Source: CAZHOV01 sp964534315 (GTDB taxonomy: Bacteria > Bacteroidota > Bacteroidia > Chitinophagales > Saprospiraceae). From it: a DNA stretch of 25,979 bases. This document shows, one piece after another, positions 6,996 through 15,664 of the stretch; position 1 is the first letter of the stretch; the number at the start of each line of letters is the position of its first letter. The notes below the pieces were generated by a model. That model was given only the letters and a program-made list of their open reading frames with translations. It made no database searches and was not told the DNA's origin. A program made the translations under genes and the position numbers. The DNA lies in assembly GCA_964534315.1 (NCBI GenBank), contig CAZHOV010000077.1, positions 1 through 25,979 on the forward strand, given 5' to 3'.

Positions 6996-7024
6996 GTTTA
7001 AAAAAACTAAAATTTCTAACTAAC

Positions 7025-7780
7025 ATGAGTAAATTAACAGAAAAAATTGCAGTCGTCACCGGCGGGAATAGTGGCATTGGTTATGCTACTGCTCAGGATT
7101 TAATTGAAAACGGAGCTCAGGTGATCATTACGGGCAGAAATAAAGAAGCAGTGGAACAAGCTGCGAGGGAACTTGGGGCTCAAGGCGTTGTGGCCGATCA
7201 GTCCAACCTGGCCCACCTTGATGCATTGGTTGAACGGGTGAAAACAGAGCATAGCAAGCTGGATATTTTGTTTATCAACGCGGGAGTAGCTTCTTTTGCT
7301 CCACTTGGACAAGTATCAGAAGAACAGTTCGACTACAACATGAACATTAACTTTAAGGGTGCCTTTTTTACGCTGCAAAAATTTATCCCTCTGCTATCTG
7401 AAGGTTCTTCAGTTATCACGCTTTCCTCTATTAATGCCTTTACCGGCATGCCCAATACCGCTGTCTACGGGGCTAGCAAAGCTGCTTTAAACTCCCTGAC
7501 CCGCACAGCTGCTTATGAGCTTTCCGGAAAGGGAATCAGAGTGAATGCGATTTGCCCCGGGCCGGTCTCTACGCCAATTTTTAGCAAACTAGGCATGCCT
7601 GCCGAAGCTGTCAATGAGTTTGGGTCGGCTATGCAGAACCGTATTCCGCTAAAAAAATTCGGACGCCCGGAGGATATTGCCAAGCTTGTCACCTTCTTGG
7701 CATCCGAGGATGCCACCTACATCACAGGAAGCGAATATGTTATTGACGGCGGGGTAAATTTGAACCCTATCCTGAGTTAA
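7025..7780 (+). CDS. SDR family oxidoreductase
   Basis: The chosen start is the ATG at 7025 (251 residues); the frame stays open back to 6860 but that would run through both operators. Classical short-chain dehydrogenase/reductase: cofactor loop TGGNSGIG at 12-19, D58 in the VVADQS strand, NAG at 85-87, N109, catalytic S135, Y148 and K152 in YGASK, and the C-terminal YVIDGGVNLNP. R38 in ITGRN favours NADPH over NADH. The substrate cannot be read from sequence; this subfamily is often annotated as glucose or 3-oxoacyl reductase-like and is frequently paired with a TetR repressor, sensing reactive or aromatic compounds. Confidence 0.93.
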   Translation: MSKLTEKIAVVTGGNSGIGYATAQDLIENGAQVIITGRNKEAVEQAARELGAQGVVADQSNLAHLDALVERVKTEHSKLDILFINAGVASFAPLGQVSEEQFDYNMNINFKGAFFTLQKFIPLLSEGSSVITLSSINAFTGMPNTAVYGASKAALNSLTRTAAYELSGKGIRVNAICPGPVSTPIFSKLGMPAEAVNEFGSAMQNRIPLKKFGRPEDIAKLVTFLASEDATYITGSEYVIDGGVNLNPILS

Positions 7781-7790
7781 GGGGTTTAAC

Positions 7791-7832
7791 TAGTATCAGC
7801 GGCTTCAATTAATATCGAAATCGCTGATACTA
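7791..7832. promoter_or_regulatory. Inverted repeat between the SDR and tetR genes
   Basis: TAGTATCAGCG at 7791-7801 pairs perfectly with CGCTGATACTA at 7822-7832 across 20 nt, and TTAA words flank it on both sides. It starts 11 bp after the SDR stop and ends 17 bp before the TetR start. No T-run follows, so it may be an RNA stem separating the two cistrons or a binding site unrelated to the AGAACG operators. Confidence 0.5.
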
Positions 7833-7849
7833 ATTAAATCAACTTATCC

Positions 7850-8428
7850 ATGCCACGAACCAAACAATTTGACGAGTCTAAAGCTCTGGAAAAAGCAATG
7901 GAGCTTTTCTGGAAACGGGGCTACAACGGAACTTCTATTCAAAGTCTTGTGGACCATTTGGGCATCAACCGCGCAAGTATATATGATACTTTCGGAGGAA
8001 AAGAAGAGCTATTCCATAAAGCCTTAGACCATTACCGCACTACCAATTTCCGGCAAATATCCGAAACACTTGAAAAGGCAACCTCTTTCAAAGAAGGCAT
8101 ACGCAAACTATTTACCTTATCTGTTGAGCATGCTTCCGCCGATCCTGATCGAAAAGGCTGCCTGATGGTTAATTCTACAACTGAGCTTGCAGCTGTCAAC
8201 CAGGATATTCTTCATAAGATGCAAGCTAATGAACAATCTTTTGAAGAATTACTCTTCCACCTTATCGAAAAGGGAAAATCCAATAATGAACTTGATAAGT
8301 CTCTAGAAAGCAAGGCATTAGCAGCCTATTTATTCACACTATACAATGGTCTCCGCGTCGTATCCAAAGTCAATCCGTCAAGGTCACACCTCCAGAAAAT
8401 CGTTGATACAGGATTGAAAGTTTTTTAA
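7850..8428 (+). CDS. TetR/AcrR family transcriptional regulator
   Basis: A 192-residue protein with the TetR N-terminal helix-turn-helix: ALEKAMELFWKRGYNGTSIQ, then LVDHLGINRASIYDTFGGKEELF at about 32-54. The C-terminal part (60-192) is helical and carries DPDRKGCLMVNSTTEL, seen in the subgroup that controls SDR and NADPH-dependent reductases. It follows the SDR gene in the same direction at 69 bp. It probably represses the SDR gene and perhaps itself through the two sites upstream of 7025; the inducer is unknown. C116 in KGCL could serve as a redox or electrophile sensor, which is speculation. Confidence 0.92.
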   Translation: MPRTKQFDESKALEKAMELFWKRGYNGTSIQSLVDHLGINRASIYDTFGGKEELFHKALDHYRTTNFRQISETLEKATSFKEGIRKLFTLSVEHASADPDRKGCLMVNSTTELAAVNQDILHKMQANEQSFEELLFHLIEKGKSNNELDKSLESKALAAYLFTLYNGLRVVSKVNPSRSHLQKIVDTGLKVF

Positions 8429-8430
8429 CG

Positions 8431-8488
8431 TCGTCCGGTCCTCTTGTCCTTTTGTCGTCCTGTCCTCTGGTCCTCTGGTCTTCTGGTC
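8431..8488. repeat. Low-complexity GTCCTCTGGTC repeats between convergent genes
   Basis: GTCC, TCTGGTC and CTTTTGTC words repeat without pause from the tetR stop to the stop of the convergent flavoenzyme gene. The reverse complement gives GACCAGAGGACC, the word found at 5340 and 5400. No T-run or stable hairpin is seen, so termination between the two genes is not explained by an intrinsic signal. Confidence 0.55.
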
Positions 8489-10157
8489 AAAAACTCTTCA
8501 TCATGCCTCTGCGTTGCCTTACTTGCTGTTTAGCTTTTAGCCAGTCCGGCCATTCGGAGTCGTCTTCGGCCTGAAAGACCCGCAAGTGTTGTCCTTCGTT
8601 GAATTGGAGCAACTCCTCCTGCTTACACCCCAATATCCTGGAGGCCGTGCCAATGCCAGAGTTGGCGGCTCCAATCAATCCGTGAGATAAGGTAGCCGCG
8701 CCGGTAAGATAGAAGTTTTCGATCTCTGTTTTTTGCCTGAAATTGAATGGACCTACCTGGAACAGATTTTTCTCCAGGCCATAGGCATTACCTTCCGTCG
8801 ATCGGATATAATGCTTTGCAGTGGTGGGGGTACCTAATTCCAATAGCTTAACTTTACTGGAAATCCCCGGCAATACCTTTTCGAGCGTACGGAGCATTTT
8901 CTGTTCTACCCGCCCTTTAAAATCGAGGTATTCTTCACTACGTTCTTCGTATTTTAAAGATTCGAACTTCTTGAATTCATCATTGGGAATCAGCAGGATT
9001 ACCTCTAGGGTATGATGCTTCCCATTAAAGCTAACCGGATCTTTTAAGGTAGGAGAAGAAACAAACAGCGCCGGGAATTCGGGGTCTTGAAGAAGTGTTT
9101 TTTGAGTTAATTCATCAAAGATCTTGTCGATATCAGGATATTTTACGTACCAGATATTGCCACTATCCATACCCATGGACCGCAGATCGGCTTCGACCAC
9201 CATAAATAAATTCAGTGCAGCGACCGAATATTTCGTCTTCCGAAGCTTTTTCATCAGCTTCTTGGACAAATGCTCTTTACCGATCATTTTAAAATAGGTA
9301 TTATGTGGATCGGCATTCGAAACGATATGTTTAGCATAAAGCTTTTCCCCATTATTCAATTCTACCCCTACCGCTTTTTTACCCTTCCCCGTTTCTTCGA
9401 TGAGGATCTTATCGACCCCTGCACTAGTCCGAATCGTTCCTCCCAGTTTTTTGATATTGGTGGTAAAACCTTTCACCAGCCCAGATCCGCTTCCTCTCGG
9501 ATAATGGGTGCCGGCCATGCAGTGATTAGAGACGACCGAGTGTACGACAAAAGGCGTAAGCTTCGGGGGCAATCCATAATTGCCGCATTGCAGGCTTAGA
9601 TGCGTCTTTACATAGGGGTCTTTCAAAAATAAATTGATGATCGTCCTGAATTTCCACCATCCCATTCTACCGATATGCCGGGTGCGATAGGGCAAGGTAA
9701 GAACATCAAGCAAGTGACGCTGAGGTTCTAGTGCGACGAAAAGCTCTTTATAGACCATCTTATTGAAGTCCAGGTACTTCCGAATGCCTTTACGCTGATG
9801 AGGGTACCTTTCGGATAAAGCTTCCTTAAGGTTTTCAACCCCCGCAGGCATTTTAAAGTGATGATCACCGACAATATTGTAATCATATCCCTTCGGGTTT
9901 TGCTGGAAGAAGGAAAGATCATTGGCGATTCCCAATCCTTCAAAAACTTCGCGACCGTTGCCGCCCTCATGCAAATGACCTACAAAATGGACGCCCGGGC
10001 TAAACTTAAACCCCTCTCTCAGAAAGCTGTGCGCCCAACCTCCGGGAACGTAATGCTGCTCGAGAATCAATACTTTTTGTCCTGCCCTGGCTAGTGAAAG
10101 CCCAGTAGCTAATCCGCCCAATCCGGAACCTATGATGATGCTGTCAGCGTCGTACAT
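8487..10157 (-). CDS. CrtI / retinol-saturase-like FAD-dependent oxidoreductase
   Basis: A 556-residue flavoprotein. The N-terminus has the dinucleotide-binding fold DSIIIGSGLGGLATGLSLA, with the FAD ribose-binding acid in ILEQHYVPGG at about 31-40. The C-terminal FAD motif LTGAATLSHGLIGAANSG is at 484-501. Length and motifs fit phytoene desaturase, carotenoid isomerase (CrtISO) and all-trans-retinol 13,14-reductase. These enzymes saturate, desaturate or isomerise polyene chains at membranes. No crtB or other carotenoid gene is nearby, so the substrate is open. It is transcribed toward tetR, and its 164-bp upstream region separates it from the methyltransferase, so it probably has its own promoter. 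Confidence 0.85.
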   Translation of the reverse strand: MYDADSIIIGSGLGGLATGLSLARAGQKVLILEQHYVPGGWAHSFLREGFKFSPGVHFVGHLHEGGNGREVFEGLGIANDLSFFQQNPKGYDYNIVGDHHFKMPAGVENLKEALSERYPHQRKGIRKYLDFNKMVYKELFVALEPQRHLLDVLTLPYRTRHIGRMGWWKFRTIINLFLKDPYVKTHLSLQCGNYGLPPKLTPFVVHSVVSNHCMAGTHYPRGSGSGLVKGFTTNIKKLGGTIRTSAGVDKILIEETGKGKKAVGVELNNGEKLYAKHIVSNADPHNTYFKMIGKEHLSKKLMKKLRKTKYSVAALNLFMVVEADLRSMGMDSGNIWYVKYPDIDKIFDELTQKTLLQDPEFPALFVSSPTLKDPVSFNGKHHTLEVILLIPNDEFKKFESLKYEERSEEYLDFKGRVEQKMLRTLEKVLPGISSKVKLLELGTPTTAKHYIRSTEGNAYGLEKNLFQVGPFNFRQKTEIENFYLTGAATLSHGLIGAANSGIGTASRILGCKQEELLQFNEGQHLRVFQAEDDSEWPDWLKAKQQVRQRRGMMKSF

Positions 10158-10321
10158 TTCAATTCTTAATTAGTAGTGATTAATGAATAATACTATGTAA
10201 ACCAGGTTTATAAATCTAATGGGCACTTTTTTGACCTTTGCACCATTGCACCTAATCTATTATCAATATAGTAAACAATTAGAAATTAAAGTTAAAGGAA
10301 TACCTAAAAATACCCAACTTA

Positions 10322-10936
10322 TTAACGCATTTTTGCGACCCCCCAATAATTATAGGTGGCTACCTTCCAACCGGGCAGGTATCCTTGCTCGAGTTGCTGG
10401 ATGTTGAATCCGGAGTTGGAAATAAGGTTGGGAATATCTCTCGTAAGGTGACAACCGCCACCGAAACGTTTCCAGGCGGGATTGATGAACTTTTGAGCAC
10501 GGTAAACACTGGAGTCAGGAGATTTTCCGTGCTCGCAAAAGACCAGCTTTCCTGAAGGCTTAAGTACTCTGCGCATTTCCTCAAATGCAGCGGGTAAATC
10601 CGAGATGCTACACAAAGTGTAAGTGATCAATATCGTATCTATTGACTTAGAATCTACGGGTATATCTTCGGCCAAAGCATTTAAAAAATGAACCTCGAAA
10701 GGAACGGAAGCTTTTTCCGTATTGAGCTCCCACAATTCTCTGGAAGGGTCGATTCCGATCAAATGCTGTACCTTTTCAGGATCATAATAGGCCAGATTGA
10801 GGCCGGAACCAATACCGATTTCGAGAATATTTCCTTCGGCCAGGGGAACGATCTTTTCTCGCTGGCCTTTTGCCAAATTTTGTTTACAGGCAAAATGGAT
10901 CAGGCGGGGAAGGATGTATCTTTCATAAAAATTCAT
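10322..10936 (-). CDS. Class I SAM-dependent methyltransferase, METTL7-like
   Basis: A 204-residue protein with the AdoMet-binding motif ILEIGIGSGLNLAYY (37-51), an acidic loop GIDPS (about 61-65), a motif II region DTILITYTLCSI and the post-core KPSGKLVFCEHGKS. The late segment INPAWKRFGGGCHLTRDI resembles the DPxWxxxFxGCNLTR segment of METTL7 thiol and lipid-associated methyltransferases and of UbiE-related enzymes. The substrate is unknown. The start codon overlaps the cvfB stop (ATGA), so the two are translated from one message. Confidence 0.85.
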   Translation of the reverse strand: MNFYERYILPRLIHFACKQNLAKGQREKIVPLAEGNILEIGIGSGLNLAYYDPEKVQHLIGIDPSRELWELNTEKASVPFEVHFLNALAEDIPVDSKSIDTILITYTLCSISDLPAAFEEMRRVLKPSGKLVFCEHGKSPDSSVYRAQKFINPAWKRFGGGCHLTRDIPNLISNSGFNIQQLEQGYLPGWKVATYNYWGVAKMR

Positions 10937-11760
10937 TTCAGATAGATTCCATCTTTTTCAATACGGATCAATCGTTGCTTGTAAAGCATCCCGATCGCTT
11001 TTTTGAACGTCTTCTTACTAATTTCAAACTTCTTTTTAATCGACTCCGGATCACTTTTATCATTTAACGGAACAAACCCATCTGCTTTTTTCAAGGTATC
11101 CAGGATCCTTTGAGCATTAGGCTCTACTTTCACATATCCTTGTTGATGAAAATCGACGTCTACCTTATTTCCTTCCCTTATTTTCTTAATGTAGGCCTTG
11201 CGATGATCACCAATACGGATATTGGCAAATAACTCATTTTGATAGATCAATCCTTCATGCAAATGATCGATAATCACCTTAACTCCAAGGGGTGTAAATT
11301 TCCATATGATGACATCCACCTCATCGCCTTCTTCAACAGATAGATTTGTATTATCGAGATACCTCCCTACGCGGCTACTGGCGGTCAGGCGGTCGGTCTT
11401 TTCATCGATATACAAATAGACCAGGTAAGATTTTCCGGCCTCCATAGGTTGACCTTGTTCGCGAAAGGGTACAAATAAGTCTTTTTCCAGGCCCCAATCT
11501 AACCAGGCCCCGTTTTTACCAATCATTCTTACTTCCAGGTAAGCAAATTGATGCAACTGGATTTTGGGATTTAGGGTCGTCGCCACCGGCCGCTCTTCGT
11601 TATCGCGATAAACGAAAACCGTTAACGTATCTCCGATTTTTGCTCCCTGGGGTACGTATTTTTTGGGTAATAACACTTCATCTTCCTCGTGCCCCAAAAA
11701 GAGTCCGAATTTAGTATCTGCAATAACTTCAAGAGTATTATATACGCCTAGTTGAATCAT
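10933..11760 (-). CDS. cvfB: CvfB/YitL-type S1 RNA-binding protein
   Basis: A 275-residue protein built as in Staphylococcus CvfB: three S1-like OB domains (about 3-65, 68-135, 145-212; e.g. NTLEVIADTKFGLFLG, YLEVRMIGKNGAWLDWG and GDEVDVIIWKFTPLGVKV) and a C-terminal winged helix (about 225-275; SKKTFKKAIGMLYKQRLI). The family binds RNA and affects virulence gene expression in Staphylococcus; its general role elsewhere is poorly known. It is 39 bp downstream of murB and overlaps the methyltransferase gene by 4 bp, which suggests a murB-cvfB-methyltransferase transcript. Confidence 0.92.
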   Translation of the reverse strand: MIQLGVYNTLEVIADTKFGLFLGHEEDEVLLPKKYVPQGAKIGDTLTVFVYRDNEERPVATTLNPKIQLHQFAYLEVRMIGKNGAWLDWGLEKDLFVPFREQGQPMEAGKSYLVYLYIDEKTDRLTASSRVGRYLDNTNLSVEEGDEVDVIIWKFTPLGVKVIIDHLHEGLIYQNELFANIRIGDHRKAYIKKIREGNKVDVDFHQQGYVKVEPNAQRILDTLKKADGFVPLNDKSDPESIKKKFEISKKTFKKAIGMLYKQRLIRIEKDGIYLK

Positions 11761-11799
11761 AAATGTAAATTGTGAAGCAAAAAATTTGGTATAATAAGT

Positions 11800-12810
11800 T
11801 TAAATAACATTCACTTCCGGCACCAGCTTAATTCCAAACTTTCCCTCTACAGAAGCTTTAACTCTTAAGGCGTGTTGCCAGACTTCCTCGCCAGTGGCAC
11901 CTCCGTGGTTGACGATAACGAGTGCTTGTTTTTCATAACATCCGGTATTACCGATCCGTTTCCCTTTCCAGCCAGCTTGGTCAATAAGCCAGCCCGCAGG
12001 TACTTTTATTTTACCGCCGGGAAGCGGGTAGAAGACAATATTTGGATACTGCTGTTTTAATTGGTCAAATTGAGCCTGTTCGATCTCAGGATTTTTAAAA
12101 AAGCTACCCGAATTTCCCAAAACTGCCGGATCTGGTAATTTGCTGGAGCGTATGGCAATGACTGCGTCGGAAACATCCCGTATAGAAGGATTGATTACGC
12201 CTTTTTCAGTTAAATAGCTTTGAATGGCTCCGTAAGAGGTGTTGATATCATGATTTCGTTTAGAAAGTTTCAGCCATACCCTGGTAATGCAATAGTTGCC
12301 CTTCAATTTATTCTTGAACACACTATCTCTATAACCAAACCGACAATCTTCTGAAGAAAACGTATGTATTTCCTGTGTTTCGAGGTGTAGCGCTTCAAGT
12401 CGATAGAACGTTTCTTTTAGTTCCACCCCATAGGCTCCAATATTCTGAATAGGAGCAGCTCCCATGGTACCGGGGATCAAAGATAGATTTTCTATACCTC
12501 CGAAGTTTTGCTCCAGGGCCCAGAGGACGCATTCATGCCAGTTTTCACCGGCACCAAAGGCCACTAAGACATCTTCTTCTGTTTCTTTGATAATCTCTTT
12601 GCCCTTTATCCTATTGACGAGCACCAATCCCGGGTAATCTGTAGTAAAGATCAGGTTGCTTCCGCCGCCCAGGATCATGGTAGGCTGGATGCCCAGATTT
12701 AATCCTGCTACCAGTTCTTCAACATTAGAAAAAATACCCAATTTCCGGGCTTTCACTTCCAGGCCAAAGGTGTGGTACGGTTTCAATGATTGGTTTTCGC
12801 TGATATTCAT
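11800..12810 (-). CDS. murB: UDP-N-acetylenolpyruvoylglucosamine reductase
   Basis: A 336-residue FAD enzyme that reduces UDP-GlcNAc-enolpyruvate to UDP-MurNAc with NADPH, the second committed step of peptidoglycan synthesis, in the cytoplasm. Visible: the FAD-binding PYHTFGLEV start, LGGGSNLI at 47-54, PGTMGAAPIQNIGAYG at 113-128, R161 in GYRDSVF, proton-donor S236 in GNSGSFFKNP, and E332 in PEVNVI. Length and the GYRDSVF loop fit type I, as in E. coli. The start fits MNISENQSLKPYHTFG. A hairpin-rich 92-bp gap precedes it. Confidence 0.97.
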   Translation of the reverse strand: MNISENQSLKPYHTFGLEVKARKLGIFSNVEELVAGLNLGIQPTMILGGGSNLIFTTDYPGLVLVNRIKGKEIIKETEEDVLVAFGAGENWHECVLWALEQNFGGIENLSLIPGTMGAAPIQNIGAYGVELKETFYRLEALHLETQEIHTFSSEDCRFGYRDSVFKNKLKGNYCITRVWLKLSKRNHDINTSYGAIQSYLTEKGVINPSIRDVSDAVIAIRSSKLPDPAVLGNSGSFFKNPEIEQAQFDQLKQQYPNIVFYPLPGGKIKVPAGWLIDQAGWKGKRIGNTGCYEKQALVIVNHGGATGEEVWQHALRVKASVEGKFGIKLVPEVNVI

Positions 12811-12832
12811 TGTCGAGAAATTTTGATCCGGT

Positions 12833-12885
12833 TAGGTGTGGCACACCTATAGATGTGCCACACCTATAGGTGGGGCATTTTTTTT
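12833..12885. promoter_or_regulatory. Nested hairpins with a T8 run upstream of murB
   Basis: TAGGTGTGGCACA (12833-12845) pairs perfectly with TGTGCCACACCTA (12854-12866) around an 8-nt loop. A competing, shorter stem joins TGCC..ACCTATAGGT to GGCA and ends in eight T (12878-12885) on the + strand. Both flanking genes are on the - strand, so the T-run is on the wrong side to end the upstream gene; the hairpins lie in the probable murB leader, or stop antisense transcription. Confidence 0.55.
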
Positions 12886-12902
12886 AGCCTACCCCAACGC
12901 CC

Positions 12903-13460
12903 CTACTGAAACGCAAAAAATTTAATACCCCATAACCCTTTCTTTACCGGCAGTTTAAGTGTGTCTCCCTCACTAAATGATAAAAATCGACCATCGCGCG
13001 AGACAATCCGCTGTATTTCTTTTCCATCGTATACAAAGATATAATAACCTGCCGGTTTGGGCTTCTCACCCTTCATAAAACCAAACCGCTCAGAATAAAA
13101 GGCTTTTTTAGCAATCAATTCACAAGACCTTTCTTCAATCGCATACGGAGATAAGAATCGATTCGACCAACTAGCAAATAATGGAGCAAAAAAGGCAAAT
13201 ACAAAAATGAAAAAAGCGAAACTCCTTAATTTATCCACCAATTCAAACAGCGTCCGCTGAAAAAACCACCCTACTACCAGCCCAATAACGGCTCCAATAA
13301 TTACCGCTCCCCAGATTAATCTACCCGGTTTAAAGGTATTGCGTATGGCTGGAAACTCCAACACATACAACACAATTAAACCAATCATGAGCAAAACGAT
13401 CAAAATGTAAGGCCATCGCGCACTCCACCAGATCCCTTCTTCTTTGTCTTCACGATTCAT
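12903..13460 (-). CDS. Unknown integral membrane protein
   Basis: I take the ATG at 13460 (MNREDKEEGIWWSARW, 185 residues); the frame is open up to 13592 but the added part is low-complexity and unlike a signal peptide. Three hydrophobic segments follow (about 17-36, 49-68 and 78-98), then a soluble C-terminal domain (about 100-185) rich in beta strands, with PAGYYIFVYDGKEIQRIVSRDG and a terminal GIKFFAFQ. I do not recognise the family. It lies between the ABC exporter and murB on the same strand. Its job cannot be inferred from context. Confidence 0.65.
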   Translation of the reverse strand: MNREDKEEGIWWSARWPYILIVLLMIGLIVLYVLEFPAIRNTFKPGRLIWGAVIIGAVIGLVVGWFFQRTLFELVDKLRSFAFFIFVFAFFAPLFASWSNRFLSPYAIEERSCELIAKKAFYSERFGFMKGEKPKPAGYYIFVYDGKEIQRIVSRDGRFLSFSEGDTLKLPVKKGLWGIKFFAFQ

Positions 13461-13652
13461 ATGATTTCCGGTTTTCCATGCTGGTTGAATGTTTAAGGTT
13501 GTCTCGCAAAGTCGGCTATTTTTTATCCACCCACCATTGAAATAGTGGGTTAATAATTTTACTTTTTTTGGATAGTATTCATTTTGGCCCAAGCTTTAGC
13601 CTACTTTCCTATTCTCCCAGTTTCCAGGTTTCCTAATTTTCTATCCTCCCTC

Positions 13653-15458
13653 TCACGTCGTTTCAAACTGCAATTTTGCCAAGCTACTATATAAACCATC
13701 CTCATTTTGAGAAAGCTCCGAGTGTGTACCCTTCTCTATAATACGACCTTCATCGATGACAAAAATACAATCTACGTCGCGAATAGTAGCCAGCCTGTGA
13801 GCTATAATAATAGAAGTTCTTCCCTTCATCAGCGTATTCAAGGCTTCCTGGACCAGCTTTTCAGACTCGGCATCAAGAGAAGAAGTTGCTTCATCGAGGA
13901 TCAAAATAGCCGGATCGCGAAGGATCGCACGAGCAATGGCTATACGCTGACGCTGCCCTCCGGATAACTTAATGCCTCGCTCCCCTACTATCGTGTCCAA
14001 ACCCTCCGGAAAGTTAGAAATAAACTCCCACGAATTGGACTGCTTAGCCGCCTCAATCACTTCTTCATCAGTGGCTCCGGGCTTCCCGTATAGGATATTT
14101 TCACGAATGGTGCCTCCAAAAAGTAAAACCTCCTGAGGTACAATAGCAAAGTTTTTCCGAAAAGCACTAATGTCATAATCATATATACTTTTACCATCAA
14201 TCGCTATATCCCCTTCCTGAATGTGGTAAAACCGCATCAATAGCTGAACGATAGTCGACTTTCCAGCTCCACTAGACCCTACCAGCGCCACTTTCTCCCC
14301 GGCCTTCACCTCTATATCTACGCCCTTTAGCACCTCTATATCCTCACGGGTAGGATAACGAAAATGAACATCCTTATAGGAAATATCGCCTGTTAATGTC
14401 AATTTAGGAATATCTTCATCTTTCTTGACCACCACTTCCGCTTCTGAATTCAGGATCTCGCGAATACGCTCCGTAGCTCCAATAGCTCCGACCAGCTCCG
14501 TATAAAAATTCCCCAATCCTGCAATGGCCCCGCCAATTATAGCTGTATAGGCTACAAAAGAGATCAACTGTCCGGCCGTTATAGCATTATTCTGAACCAT
14601 CAACGCTCCTTCCCAAATAATAAAAAACAGGGCACCAAATAAAATGGATACGATAAATACCGCAAATAAAGCCCTGCCACCAGCATATTTCAAGGCAATT
14701 TTCACAACACTCCCGATTTGCAAACCATAGCGATCTTTCTCAAACCACTCATTCGTGAAAGATTTAACCGTACTGACCGACTGCATCGTCTCACTCAGCG
14801 TTGTATTAGTATCGGCAAGCGCCTGCTGTCGCTTTTTGGATAACTTGCGTATATATCGACCAAAGATCAAAGCCCCGATGACAATAACAGGAAAAGTAGC
14901 CAACATGATCATCACCAATTTGGGAAGCGTAATGGCCAAAAAGACCACCCCAGAGATTAAGATGATAATCTGGCGAATAAACTCCGCAATGGTAATGGAA
15001 AAAGCATTGTAAAGGCGCTCAACATCAGCAGTCAACCGGCTGATCAACTCCCCTACCCTGCTCTTCTCAAAAAAAACGATCGGTAAAGAAACCAACTTTT
15101 CATAAAGCGCCTTCCGCAAATCAGCTGTTCCCTTTTCGCTAACCACGGCAAAAGCCATCACCCGAAAATAGGAAACCAATCCCTGTACTACCAAAACGAC
15201 GATCAATACCCAACCTAATTTGCCAAGCGTCAGATCCCCTTCCGTAGTCCCTTGAGCTACATCTACTAAAAGGCCGGACAGGTAAGGGAAGACCATGAAA
15301 ATAATACTAGAAAAGAATAGCAAAATTAGCCCTCCAATTAAATACCACCGATACGGCCGAATAAAACGGAATATCTTGAGCGCATCCCTGAAGTTCTCTC
15401 TCGTAAGCTTCGTTTTTTGATCCTCTTCGTCCAGGTTGCGGTATCTCCTTCTTGCCAT
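13653..15458 (-). CDS. MsbA-type ABC exporter, fused permease and ATPase
   Basis: A 601-residue half-transporter that would work as a homodimer in the cytoplasmic membrane. An exporter-type membrane domain with six helices spans about 36-325. The ATPase has Walker A GSSGAGKST at 394-402, Q-loop Q442, signature LSGGQ at 498-502, Walker B ILILDEA at 518-524 and switch H554. The first 30 residues are basic and soluble (MARRRYRNLDEED). It resembles MsbA/BmrA lipid and drug exporters; the substrate cannot be told. The gene is transcribed away from the lipoprotein gene at 15665, with a 206-bp divergent promoter region between them. Confidence 0.94.
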   Translation of the reverse strand: MARRRYRNLDEEDQKTKLTRENFRDALKIFRFIRPYRWYLIGGLILLFFSSIIFMVFPYLSGLLVDVAQGTTEGDLTLGKLGWVLIVVLVVQGLVSYFRVMAFAVVSEKGTADLRKALYEKLVSLPIVFFEKSRVGELISRLTADVERLYNAFSITIAEFIRQIIILISGVVFLAITLPKLVMIMLATFPVIVIGALIFGRYIRKLSKKRQQALADTNTTLSETMQSVSTVKSFTNEWFEKDRYGLQIGSVVKIALKYAGGRALFAVFIVSILFGALFFIIWEGALMVQNNAITAGQLISFVAYTAIIGGAIAGLGNFYTELVGAIGATERIREILNSEAEVVVKKDEDIPKLTLTGDISYKDVHFRYPTREDIEVLKGVDIEVKAGEKVALVGSSGAGKSTIVQLLMRFYHIQEGDIAIDGKSIYDYDISAFRKNFAIVPQEVLLFGGTIRENILYGKPGATDEEVIEAAKQSNSWEFISNFPEGLDTIVGERGIKLSGGQRQRIAIARAILRDPAILILDEATSSLDAESEKLVQEALNTLMKGRTSIIIAHRLATIRDVDCIFVIDEGRIIEKGTHSELSQNEDGLYSSLAKLQFETT

Positions 15459-15664
15459 GATTTATTTTTGGTTAAAACTAATGAATTCCCCAACAGTATA
15501 AAAAGTTTATTTCAAAGGCGTTTTTTCTATGAATAATGGACATTTAGAAAATTTATCGCTCTTTGGCTCCCACAAATTCAGGGCTTTACTATAAATTGCG
15601 CCCTTTATCCACTATCGGATTATGTACGTCTTATAACATTCGACCATTTAATTAGATTTACTTT

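Noticed and set aside
6860..7024. N-terminal extension of the SDR reading frame
   Set aside because: It would put both TetR-type operators and a promoter-like box inside the coding region; the ATG at 7025 is just before the cofactor-binding strand, as usual for the family.
10158..10321. Small gene or RNA in the gap ahead of the CrtI-like gene
   Set aside because: A short + strand frame starts at 10219, but it runs into the end of the methyltransferase gene in antisense and shows no protein-like pattern; no clear hairpin or promoter could be fixed.
13461..13592. N-terminal extension of the membrane protein before murB
   Set aside because: The extra 44 residues are not similar to a signal or membrane segment, and the ATG at 13460 begins a normal cytoplasmic N-terminus ahead of the first helix.
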